From the NCBI GenBank assembly GCA_903891365.1, contig CAITEG010000052.1, forward strand, positions 1 through 10,827: DNA of 10,827 bases, in the 5' to 3' direction. Positions within the stretch are counted from its first letter, which is position 1. The number at the start of each line of letters is the position of its first letter. Of the stretch, positions 5,397 through 10,827 are shown in pieces. The stretch comes from an uncultured bacterium (GTDB lineage Bacteria > Patescibacteriota > Minisyncoccia > Phycocordibacterales > UBA9973). A program made the translations under genes and the position numbers. Under the pieces are notes generated by a model. The model worked only from the letters and a program-made list of their open reading frames with translations, was not told the DNA's origin and made no database searches.

Positions 5397-7598
5397 TTAT
5401 TCTAAAACCTTTCTTAAAACGTCCTCTGGAACTTCCTTTTTAGCTTTTGGTTGTTGCCAAGAATTTGAATCTGGCTTTGCCTCGCTATAGCCTTGTGCAG
5501 AAGCAAGTTTTACCTCTGGAGCAGATTTTATAATCTCTGGTTCCTTTTTAGGTTCTGGTGCTGGTGCTTGAACTAGAGAAACTGGAATACTCTTCTCTTC
5601 CTTTGCCTCGCCGGAGCTTGGAGCGGAGGCAGGTTTTTCAACTTCATTATTATGATTATTCATAGTCTTGGCAAGTAAATCTTTAAGAGAAGACTTCTTT
5701 TCTTCTGATGCTTCTTTAATAGGGGGAATATAACTCGTACTCTTTATCGGGCTAGAATCCTCTTTTTTAAGAGAAGACAAAGACATAGGAGCAGGAGCTA
5801 CCTTCTTAACTTCTTCTACTTCTATTTTATTTTTAGCTAATTCTTCTTTATTATTTACACCAATCTTCTGTAGTAAACCTTTTAGAAGTGGTGAAGGACC
5901 AGTATGCTTTCTCTCTGTTTTTACAAAATTATTATTGTGGTTGTTATTGTGATTGTTATTATGATTATTGTTGTGATTATTATGATTCTCATTATTTATA
6001 GAGAAAGAAGACTTTGTTTGTTCACTATTCTTAGAAACTCTGAAGTTTGGATCTGTGGCTTGGAACTCTATGCCAAGAGCCGCAAGTGGTGCAGTCGAAG
6101 CTCTCTCTTCCTGACGAGAAGAACGAGAAGCCACAAAGCCTTGCTCAGGCTTTAACTCTCCACTCTTAATCTTGAACATACATTCTTTACAGTAAACTGG
6201 TCTGCCTTCCTTTGGTTCAAAAGGTACCATCGTGGATTTGCCACAATTCGAGCAATCAGCTTTATACTTGGCTTCACCTTCACCTACTTGAAGCATTCCA
6301 CTCCATTTAGAAATTTCATCTTCAACTTCTTTCCTTGAACGAGTATAAAGCTTGCGAGATGATTCTATAATCTTATCCTTAACTCCTGAAGTTGGGTCAA
6401 CTTTCATTGGAGGAAGTGTCGTAGCAGAGAAAGGACGACTAGTGACGCCGTCAATCATAAGCTTGAGGTAGACGTGATAGTTCGGTAAGTTCACTAAATC
6501 TTGAGCCATGAATTCTGGCTCAAATTCTTTTTCTAAAAAGTCTGCATCATCGGCACCCACACGGAAGATAATCATCGTCCCGACGTTGCCGAAGACAGCA
6601 TCACGAACTTTCGAGCCATCTTTATTCTCAAGCTGAGCTGTATACTGGTGAGCGACGGTAAGATTCAAGCGGTACTTACGAGCTTCTGAAAGAATGTTCG
6701 CAAATGAATCTGTCGCAAAGTTTTGGAATTCATCGACATATAAGTAAAAATCTTTACGTTCATCCTCTGGAATACGGACACGCTCCATAGCAGCAAGCTG
6801 AATCTTGGTAATAATCATACCTCCTAAGAGTGCAGAGTTATCCTCACCAATACGCCCCTTTGAAACGTTCACAAGGAAAATCTTCCCTTCATTCATTATT
6901 TTGAAGATATCGATAGTGGACTTTGGCTGACCGACAACATTACGAATGATGGAAGTAGAGAGGAATTGCCCCACCTTGTTCTGAATCGGAGCAATAGCTT
7001 CATTTCTGAACTGCTCACGCCACTGCTCGTACTCGTGTACCCAGAAAGCTTTCACGACTGGGTCCTTCAAGTTCCCTATAATCATCTGACGATAATCTTT
7101 GTCAACAAGAAGACGTGGTATACCGAGGAGAGTCGTCCCAGGAGTATCGAGCAGAGCCAAGATAGCATTGTTCAAAATGTACTCCATACGAGAACTCCAG
7201 GCATTTGCCCAAATCTTCGTGAAGATACCCATGAGTCCTGAAGCCACCAAGTGCTTGTACTTTGGATCATCGAGCTGGATGACATTGAATCCAATGTGAA
7301 AGTCTGTATCAGCTGGATTGAAGTAGATGACGTCTTTAGCTCTGTGATCTGGAATGAGATGCAGAATTTCCTCCACAAGCTCTCCGTGCGGATCAACAAC
7401 ACAAACACCCTCACCATTCTGAATATTCTGAACGATAAGATTAGAGAGGAGCACAGACTTACCAGTACCTGACTTACCGAGGACATACATATGCTGGCGA
7501 CGATCCTTGCGCTTTATGCCAAAGATCTCATCACTATTACGAAAATTCGTTTTACCAAAGTAAGTAATATCTCGATTGTGCGGAATTTCATTTTCCAT
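5397..7598 (-). CDS. TraG/VirD4-like DNA-translocation ATPase with C-terminal zinc ribbon and disordered tail
   Basis: 733-aa RecA-like ATPase of the type IV secretion coupling-protein class. Walker A is GKSGTGKS (41-48) and Walker B is YLYVDEF (285-291). ARKYRLNLTVAHQYTAQLE (306-324) matches the sensor region typical of TraG/TraD/HerA-type proteins. Unlike classic VirD4 there is no N-terminal transmembrane segment; the ATPase core starts within 40 residues. A zinc ribbon (C449xxC452, C470xxC473) follows the core. The last 250 residues are low-complexity: an Asn/His run (535-557), Lys/Glu/Pro/Ala-rich stretches and short LLKGLLQKI, SLKDLLAK and VLRKVLE helices that could be docking motifs. 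It heads an operon with the LTD surface protein, which suggests a role in DNA or protein transport at the envelope. The ATG is 11 nt below a TATACT -10 with no Shine-Dalgarno. Confidence 0.9.
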   Translation of the reverse strand: MENEIPHNRDITYFGKTNFRNSDEIFGIKRKDRRQHMYVLGKSGTGKSVLLSNLIVQNIQNGEGVCVVDPHGELVEEILHLIPDHRAKDVIYFNPADTDFHIGFNVIQLDDPKYKHLVASGLMGIFTKIWANAWSSRMEYILNNAILALLDTPGTTLLGIPRLLVDKDYRQMIIGNLKDPVVKAFWVHEYEQWREQFRNEAIAPIQNKVGQFLSTSIIRNVVGQPKSTIDIFKIMNEGKIFLVNVSKGRIGEDNSALLGGMIITKIQLAAMERVRIPEDERKDFYLYVDEFQNFATDSFANILSEARKYRLNLTVAHQYTAQLENKDGSKVRDAVFGNVGTMIIFRVGADDADFLEKEFEPEFMAQDLVNLPNYHVYLKLMIDGVTSRPFSATTLPPMKVDPTSGVKDKIIESSRKLYTRSRKEVEDEISKWSGMLQVGEGEAKYKADCSNCGKSTMVPFEPKEGRPVYCKECMFKIKSGELKPEQGFVASRSSRQEERASTAPLAALGIEFQATDPNFRVSKNSEQTKSSFSINNENHNNHNNNHNNNHNNNHNNNFVKTERKHTGPSPLLKGLLQKIGVNNKEELAKNKIEVEEVKKVAPAPMSLSSLKKEDSSPIKSTSYIPPIKEASEEKKSSLKDLLAKTMNNHNNEVEKPASAPSSGEAKEEKSIPVSLVQAPAPEPKKEPEIIKSAPEVKLASAQGYSEAKPDSNSWQQPKAKKEVPEDVLRKVLE
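5475..5510 (-). repeat. in-frame 36-nt segment, copy B (KLASAQGYSEAK)
   Basis: Twelve codons in the tail of the TraG-like gene that align without gaps to 5601-5636, with 27 of 36 bases identical by hand count. The end GAGGCAAAG is identical. The similarity is greater than the protein composition alone would require, which suggests duplication or two insertions of one repeat. Confidence 0.4.
5601..5636 (-). repeat. in-frame 36-nt segment, copy A (KPASAPSSGEAK)
   Basis: Twelve GC-rich codons in the disordered tail of the TraG-like protein. They start AAACCTGCCTCC and end GGCGAGGCAAAG. The ends GCCTC and GAGGC are complementary, so the segment can form a short-stemmed hairpin. It is related to 5475-5510 in the same gene and, in its first third, to 3432-3464 in the methyltransferase gene. 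Confidence 0.45.
5928..5996 (-). repeat. AAY/CAY codon repeat encoding an Asn/His run
   Basis: About 23 codons made almost wholly of AAY (Asn) and CAY (His), mostly in a 12-nt NNNH period (residues 535-557 of the TraG-like protein). It is a low-complexity microsatellite-like tract prone to length change in multiples of 12 nt. The spaced His residues could bind metal, or the tract may be only a flexible spacer between the zinc ribbon region and the tail. Confidence 0.8.
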
Positions 7599-7609
7599 AT
7601 ATTACTTAT

Positions 7610-7615
7610 AGTATA
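7610..7615 (-). promoter_or_regulatory. TraG-like operon promoter -10 (TATACT)
   Basis: Minus-strand TATACT (five of six consensus positions), preceded by GG, with 11 nt between it and the ATG at 7598. This would give a 5' leader of only a few bases. No convincing -35 or Shine-Dalgarno is visible. It is the only plausible promoter seen for the TraG-like/LTD operon in the gap it shares with the divergent membrane protein gene. Confidence 0.4.
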
Positions 7616-7653
7616 CCTTGATTTAATAAAATATAAAAGACTTCAAATATAAA

Positions 7654-7685
7654 ATATTGACAATATCTTCAATCAGGATTATCGT
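7654..7685 (+). promoter_or_regulatory. promoter for the 7-TM gene with a dyad over the -35 box
   Basis: A consensus -35 TTGACA (7657-7662) is followed after 17 bp by TATCGT (7680-7685, four of six -10 positions). A start near 7692 would leave about 25 nt before the ATG at 7717. The -35 is embedded in ATATTGACAATAT (7654-7666), a 13-nt dyad with one central base, which could be an operator. A second possible -10, TATAAA, lies at 7701-7706, 10 nt before the ATG, in the leaderless arrangement seen elsewhere in the window. Confidence 0.45.
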
Positions 7686-7716
7686 TTAGATAAAAGAACC
7701 TATAAAACTCAATATC

Positions 7717-8343
7717 ATGAAAACTATCTTAGAGATGTCCATCTGGGGATGGACTATTTTCTGACTGACTATTGCATCATTCGGTTTCCTTATTAAAGGA
7801 ATTTTAAAGACAAAAAAGGACCCAAGTCAGGTGTCATTAACATGGTTTCTGTATTTTTTATTAGATACAATTCTTATGTTTGCCACAATACGCGTTTGCC
7901 TAAAAACTGGAGGCGGTGGCTACCAGATTTTATTTGGATCTGCTATTTGTTCCTTTCTAATGTTTATTATTCTTCTATACAAGAAAAGAAATACTTGGAC
8001 TTGGCTAGAAGTAGTACTAATCATACTGATTGGAATTTGTGGTGTGACTTGGATAATTAAGGGTCCTTACGAAACTGTAGTCTTAGGCGTTATTTCTGAA
8101 TCCATCATTGGAATCTATCTGGCAGTAAAAACATTCTTGAATCCTATTGTTAAATACAATTTGAAAGGATACACGTTGTTTTTAATTGCTAGTATTATCG
8201 CAACTTATGCCGCCAGAGAATGGAGCTGGCAAGAGCGAGGATACTCCACTAGTGAGATTTTCATAACATCTATCACTATGATTCCACTAATGTACAAAAA
8301 GTGGAAAATTTGGAAAAGAAACAAAAATATAAAGCAGGGTTGA
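7717..8343 (+). CDS. 7-TM membrane protein, reading frame interrupted by TGA at codon 16
   Basis: Read from the ATG at 7717 the frame encodes 208 residues with one in-frame TGA at 7762-7764 (codon 16, between TIF and LTIASF). The frame continues in protein-like sequence on both sides. Hydrophobic segments lie at about 8-30 (containing the TGA), 41-60, 68-88, 95-115, 119-141, 150-167 and 179-196, and the C-terminus is basic (KKWKIWKRNKNIK). Without readthrough, translation could begin at the GTG at 7831 (170 aa, six helices), preceded by AAGGA at a rather long 10-nt spacing. I recognise no family. The TGA could be a nonsense mutation, a sequencing error or a leaky stop (context TGA-C). The gene's own TGA stop lies inside a terminator, so TGA is not generally sense. 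With the next gene it forms a plus-strand insert between minus-strand operons. Confidence 0.62.
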
Positions 8344-8367
8344 AATTTCAACCCTGTTATTTTTTTA
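8335..8367 (+). terminator. intrinsic terminator overlapping the stop of the 7-TM gene
   Basis: 8335-8356 is a perfect 22-bp palindrome (CAGGGTTGAAATTTCAACCCTG), followed by TTATTTTTTT. The TGA stop codon (8341-8343) lies inside its left arm. A ribosome at the stop would cover part of the stem. It separates the 7-TM gene from the promoter of the next gene. Confidence 0.85.
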
Positions 8368-8379
8368 AATACTAAAGCA

Positions 8380-8407
8380 TTGACAGTCTACTCAAATTTG
8401 ATACCAT
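8380..8407 (+). promoter_or_regulatory. promoter of the small secreted-protein gene
   Basis: Consensus -35 TTGACA (8380-8385), a 16-bp spacer and TACCAT (8402-8407, four of six -10 positions), placed just after the preceding terminator. The predicted start near 8414 gives a leader of about 90 nt, unlike the near-leaderless genes elsewhere in the window. The leader is AT-rich and I see no strong structure or convincing short gene in it. Confidence 0.55.
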
Positions 8408-8495
8408 TAAAAATAAGTTACTGTTCATCGTAATGAATGGAGTTAATTATGTGTTTTTGTTAAACCAAATCATTTAAATCTTTTGCCCATGAAAC

Positions 8496-8502
8496 GAGGA
8501 GG
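8496..8502 (+). promoter_or_regulatory. strong Shine-Dalgarno sequence (GAGGAGG)
   Basis: GAGGAGG lies 4 nt before the ATG at 8507. The spacing is slightly short, but this is the only near-consensus ribosome-binding site in the window. It favours 8507 over the in-frame TTG at 8483 and ATG at 8489, which have no such signal. Confidence 0.75.
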
Positions 8503-8506
8503 CACT

Positions 8507-8908
8507 ATGAATTTTTTGAGAGCAATCTTAATGACCGTTCTTCTAATGGTCATTATGGCAATGACGAATTCGCCACCGGTATTTGTATACGCAAGTTCAA
8601 ACAGCAACGCCGGCGCCGCTCTTGTCGTAAAGACCCAAATGATGTTTTCATCTACTATGATGGCAATTCAAACTACAGCTCCAAACGCAGTCCTGGGGGT
8701 GGCTGATATCAAAAAGGATTTCAGTAGCTCCGTTGTTTTAACAGCAAATACGCTTACCGTTAGTACTGTAAAAAACAACACTTCTTTAAAAAACCAGGAA
8801 CTTGCACAGAACACACCCGGAACAACTTTAATGAGGGATGACAGGAGTCATTTACTTAAACATCCGTTGACATCTGTTTTCTCCGCAACAACGGCAATTA
8901 CCGTTTAA
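8507..8908 (+). CDS. small predicted secreted protein, orphan
   Basis: 133 aa from the ATG chosen by the adjacent GAGGAGG. Residues 1-29 look like a signal peptide: NFLR, a hydrophobic Met-rich core (AILMTVLLMVIMAMT) and a likely cleavage after VYA. The remaining ~104 residues are rich in Ser, Thr, Asn and Ala, contain two more Met-rich spots (QMMF, TMMA) and have no Cys and no recognisable motif. I do not recognise the family. It is a complete single-gene unit with its own promoter, an unusually long leader for this window and a terminator. Its ribosome-binding site and somewhat GC-richer codons differ from its neighbours, which may mean high expression or transfer from elsewhere. The role is unknown; export is inferred from the N-terminus only. 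Confidence 0.62.
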   Translation: MNFLRAILMTVLLMVIMAMTNSPPVFVYASSNSNAGAALVVKTQMMFSSTMMAIQTTAPNAVLGVADIKKDFSSSVVLTANTLTVSTVKNNTSLKNQELAQNTPGTTLMRDDRSHLLKHPLTSVFSATTAITV

Positions 8909-8931
8909 CCAGGCTGCCCAGATTCAAAACA

Positions 8932-8971
8932 AGACCCGAAACAATTAATTTTGTTTCGGGTCTAAATTTTT
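8932..8971. terminator. bidirectional intrinsic terminator
   Basis: Perfect 13-bp stem AGACCCGAAACAA (8932-8944) and TTGTTTCGGGTCT (8951-8963) with a 6-nt TTAATT loop. It is followed on the plus strand by AAATTTTTG and on the minus strand by a short T run. It sits 24 nt after the secreted-protein gene and just beyond the minus-strand nucleotidyltransferase stop (8974), so it serves both converging units. Confidence 0.87.
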
Positions 8972-8973
8972 GT

Positions 8974-9396
8974 CTATTTATTTTTTTTCTTAATTATTGA
9001 TGAATGCATTTCCTCTTCTTTGTGTGGAGTACCTCCTACTATTTCCATTTTTTCTAAATATCCGCTTTTTATTTTTTTATTTAAATCTTTTTCTAAATCT
9101 TTTTGATCATAACCGAGAAAAATAATATCAGGACGTACTTCTTTGAGCACATTATATGTGCCAAGTTCGGCATCTCCCAATAACACTAAATCTATCTCTG
9201 GAACTTTGAGTAAATTTTCTATTCTTTCTACTTCTGTCTCACAAGGTATTTTCCCTTTCAATTTCTCTACAACGGAATCGCGAGCAACAATAGCTACAAG
9301 GTGGTCGCCTAATTTTTTTGCTTCAGCAATAAAAGACAGATGCCCTTCGTGAATACCATCGAATACTCCAAAAATTAAAATTTTCTTTGAATTCAT
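8974..9396 (-). CDS. RibL/TagD-type nucleotidyltransferase (FAD synthase-like)
   Basis: 140-aa cytidylyl/adenylyltransferase-fold protein. The GVFDGIHEGHL block (10-20) carries the HxGH nucleotide-binding signature (HEGH 16-19). DHLVAIVARD (31-40) and the Lys-rich loop EKLKGKIP come next. LGYDQ (94-98) is typical of the archaeal-type FAD synthase RibL and related TagD-like enzymes, and SSIIKK (132-137) stands where the family has SSTxI. Such enzymes couple a phosphorylated substrate to CMP or AMP with release of pyrophosphate. RibL-like FMN adenylylation is the best guess from IVARD and GYDQ, but the substrate cannot be fixed from sequence; glycerol-3-phosphate is an alternative. It lies 9 nt after cutA, with no Shine-Dalgarno, as the second gene of that unit. 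Confidence 0.83.
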   Translation of the reverse strand: MNSKKILIFGVFDGIHEGHLSFIAEAKKLGDHLVAIVARDSVVEKLKGKIPCETEVERIENLLKVPEIDLVLLGDAELGTYNVLKEVRPDIIFLGYDQKDLEKDLNKKIKSGYLEKMEIVGGTPHKEEEMHSSIIKKKNK

Positions 9397-9405
9397 ATTT
9401 TGAAA

Positions 9406-9711
9406 TTAGGAAATCTCTTTCATCATCCACTCTTTGTATGGATGATTAATTCGACGGACATCCACTCCTGCTATAAGAGGTACACTATAAGTATGGTTCT
9501 CTGAAATGATTTGGTTGACAGCATCAAGCTTGGCTTCAAATGTCGTGATTAAAAGCATAGCTTGTTCTACACACTGAGAACTTCCTTCCCAATTATAACA
9601 AGAAGAAATAGGCCAAAAGTCCACACAAGCAGCTATCTTCTGCCCTATGATAAGACCTCCGAGCTTCTTCGCTTCCTCCATATTTTCACATGTTGTATAG
9701 ATAAATACCAT
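9406..9711 (-). CDS. cutA: CutA-family protein (divalent cation tolerance)
   Basis: 101 aa, the full usual length for CutA1, a small trimeric PII-like protein linked to copper and divalent metal tolerance, although its true role is unsettled. Conserved features are the N-terminal strand VFIYTTCEN, KIAACVDFWP with Cys29, SCYNWEG (W41), the Glu49 region followed by AMLLITT, ENHTYSVPLIAG (the usual HPYxVPEI with Thr in place of Pro) and PYKEWM near the end. It is the first gene of a unit with the nucleotidyltransferase. The 72-nt gap upstream, separating it from the Cys-rich protein gene, is very AT-rich; several TATAAT-like strings make a promoter likely there but none can be singled out. Confidence 0.92.
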   Translation of the reverse strand: MVFIYTTCENMEEAKKLGGLIIGQKIAACVDFWPISSCYNWEGSSQCVEQAMLLITTFEAKLDAVNQIISENHTYSVPLIAGVDVRRINHPYKEWMMKEIS

Positions 9712-9783
9712 ATAATATATAGATAAATTAAACTACGACCTATATACTATAATAGTAACACTAAAGAAAAATTTGTAAACAGA

Positions 9784-10827
9784 CTAACTTAGATTCTGCT
9801 GGTAACAAGATTCACAGGCGATATTCTTATACCCCCAATCTTTTGGATAATAAGCATCTATATCTTTCTTACAATAATAACATTCATAAGGAGTTGTATC
9901 TAAAACAGTTGAATATTTGAGCAACTCTTTTATCCTTATATCAAAATGCTTTCGTGGAAGTGGAATATTATACTGCTTATAAAATCTTAATTCATCTTTT
10001 GAAATATTAAATCTCCATCCAGTCTCTGGACATATCAAGGCTTTAGCACAAATACTTTCATCCACTTCATCTATAAAATCCGGCACTTCATTTGTCGATA
10101 CTCCTTCTATGCCACTCTCATCAATATCTTGCCAATAGCCACCAAGGCTTAAAATCTCTTCTTTTGTTGTATTTGGAAAATATAAATAACTAGTTGAAAA
10201 ATTAAATGGCCCAGCACTCATAGAGTAAGGCAAAAACTTACCATACTCATCACTTTTCTTCATATTAGATACGATTTCACTTTTCAACTTTTCGTAGTCT
10301 TCTTTTGTATATTGTTTATTTAAAATACAATATTTCTTCTTTTTTAAACCAACACAACCAAAACAATATTCACAATCAATACATAAATCTAAATATTCAG
10401 AATATCTTGACTGAGACCAAGATGAATATTTTATAATATACGAATTTGAACAACCACAAGAATTACCATTTAACTCTCCATACCAACAACCTCCACAATT
10501 TAAAGAGTTATTAATCTTAGCTCCTCTAATACAACTAAAACTTCCTTCTGTGTCAGAGATAGTATTGCAATCTATGCAATTATTAACATTTATGAGATTA
10601 TTACCAGTAGAATTATATGCCTTAATATTAAAATTAAGTCTGTGTATTGCTTTATTCTTGAGCATTTCTTCAAATTGTTTTTTTAACGATTCTATTTCTT
10701 TATTTGAACCAAAATTAATAGATTTAATCCTTTGAAGATATTCATCTTTTGTATATTGAATATTCTCTATGCAATAGCTTTTCCCTCTTAAGTTTGAACA
10801 CATAAAGCAATTCTGACAATTACGACA
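9784..10827 (-). CDS. Cys-rich repeat protein with C-terminal zinc-ribbon-like domain (5' end outside window)
   Basis: The frame stays open to the window edge and adds CRNCQNCF before the first internal Met (10801-10803), so the gene is truncated by the window and that Met is not the start. Two copies of CxxCxxCFxCxxLxxKxYCIxNxQYTKxxY are visible: one across the edge, the other at residues 141-170 counted from the internal Met. Between them are spaced Cys pairs (CIDC, CGGC, CGC) in a repetitive stretch that could form a metal-bound solenoid. The C-terminal part has the pattern ELRFYKQYNIPLPRKH (271-286) followed by C308xxC311 and C330xxC333, a probable zinc ribbon. I associate this architecture with uncharacterised proteins of Patescibacteria; the function is unknown. 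The very AT-rich codons are stronger than in the TraG-like or murA genes. The stop is TAG. Confidence 0.8.
   Translation of the reverse strand, partial: CRNCQNCFMCSNLRGKSYCIENIQYTKDEYLQRIKSINFGSNKEIESLKKQFEEMLKNKAIHRLNFNIKAYNSTGNNLINVNNCIDCNTISDTEGSFSCIRGAKINNSLNCGGCWYGELNGNSCGCSNSYIIKYSSWSQSRYSEYLDLCIDCEYCFGCVGLKKKKYCILNKQYTKEDYEKLKSEIVSNMKKSDEYGKFLPYSMSAGPFNFSTSYLYFPNTTKEEILSLGGYWQDIDESGIEGVSTNEVPDFIDEVDESICAKALICPETGWRFNISKDELRFYKQYNIPLPRKHFDIRIKELLKYSTVLDTTPYECYYCKKDIDAYYPKDWGYKNIACESCYQQNLS

Noticed and set aside
5904..6155. Plus-strand frame starting with a hydrophobic Ile/Val-rich stretch
   Set aside because: The hydrophobic stretch is the antisense reading of the Asn/His codon repeat in the TraG-like gene.
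7762..7764. TGA read as Gly or Trp (alternative genetic code as in some CPR lineages)
   Set aside because: Only one internal TGA in about 10 kb of coding sequence, while the same gene ends with a TGA embedded in its terminator; Trp is encoded by TGG throughout.
8433..8477. Short frame of 14 codons in the leader of the secreted-protein gene, possible leader peptide
   Set aside because: No Shine-Dalgarno sequence, no run of a regulatory amino acid and no alternative hairpins that would suggest attenuation.
8483..8506. Upstream TTG (8483) or ATG (8489) as start of the secreted-protein gene
   Set aside because: GAGGAGG at 8496-8502 points to the ATG at 8507, which also gives a standard signal peptide.
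10801..10803. ATG at 10803 as the start of the Cys-rich protein
   Set aside because: The frame stays open to the window edge and the eight upstream codons complete the CxxCxxCF motif, so the real start is outside.

Overview
The window looks like a chromosomal segment of a Candidate Phyla Radiation bacterium (Patescibacteria, probably a Parcubacteria-type lineage). The DNA is AT-rich and intergenic gaps are short. Several genes have architectures I associate with that group: an XRE-HTH domain fused to MurA, a soluble TraG/VirD4-like ATPase with a C-terminal zinc ribbon, an LTD-PKD surface protein with one C-terminal membrane anchor, and a Cys-rich protein built on CxxCxxCFxC repeats. The lineage is inferred from protein character only; there is no rRNA or other phylogenetic marker. 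TAA, TAG and TGA are all used as stops, so the standard bacterial code applies.

Layout. 48-2637: murB (minus) and an HTH-murA fusion (plus) diverge from a 37-bp gap holding two overlapping promoters and a near-perfect 20-bp palindrome. A 17-bp-stem bidirectional terminator (2643-2682) separates murA from a minus-strand pair, a class I methyltransferase and a small CBU_0592-like membrane protein (3725 down to 2687). Between the methyltransferase and the next minus-strand unit is a 130-bp imperfect inverted repeat (3761-3890) starting at the stop codon of the LTD-PKD-LTD gene. That gene is second in an operon led by the TraG/VirD4-like ATPase (7598 down to 3890). 7599-8973 is a plus-strand insert of two orphan genes: a 7-TM protein whose reading frame is broken by a TGA at codon 16, and a small predicted secreted protein with its own promoter, the only good Shine-Dalgarno sequence in the window and its own terminator. 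8974-9711 is a minus-strand pair, an RibL/TagD-type nucleotidyltransferase and CutA. From 9784 to the window edge lies a Cys-rich repeat protein whose 5' end is cut off.

Themes. The left part concerns peptidoglycan precursors: MurA and MurB catalyse consecutive committed steps, and the HTH on MurA plus the palindrome in the shared promoter suggest direct feedback of the enzyme on its own operator. The centre concerns the cell surface: a secretion- or conjugation-type ATPase co-transcribed with an anchored extracellular protein. Several starts lack a Shine-Dalgarno sequence and carry a -10 box only 6-11 nt upstream of ATG, which points to leaderless transcripts as a common mode here.
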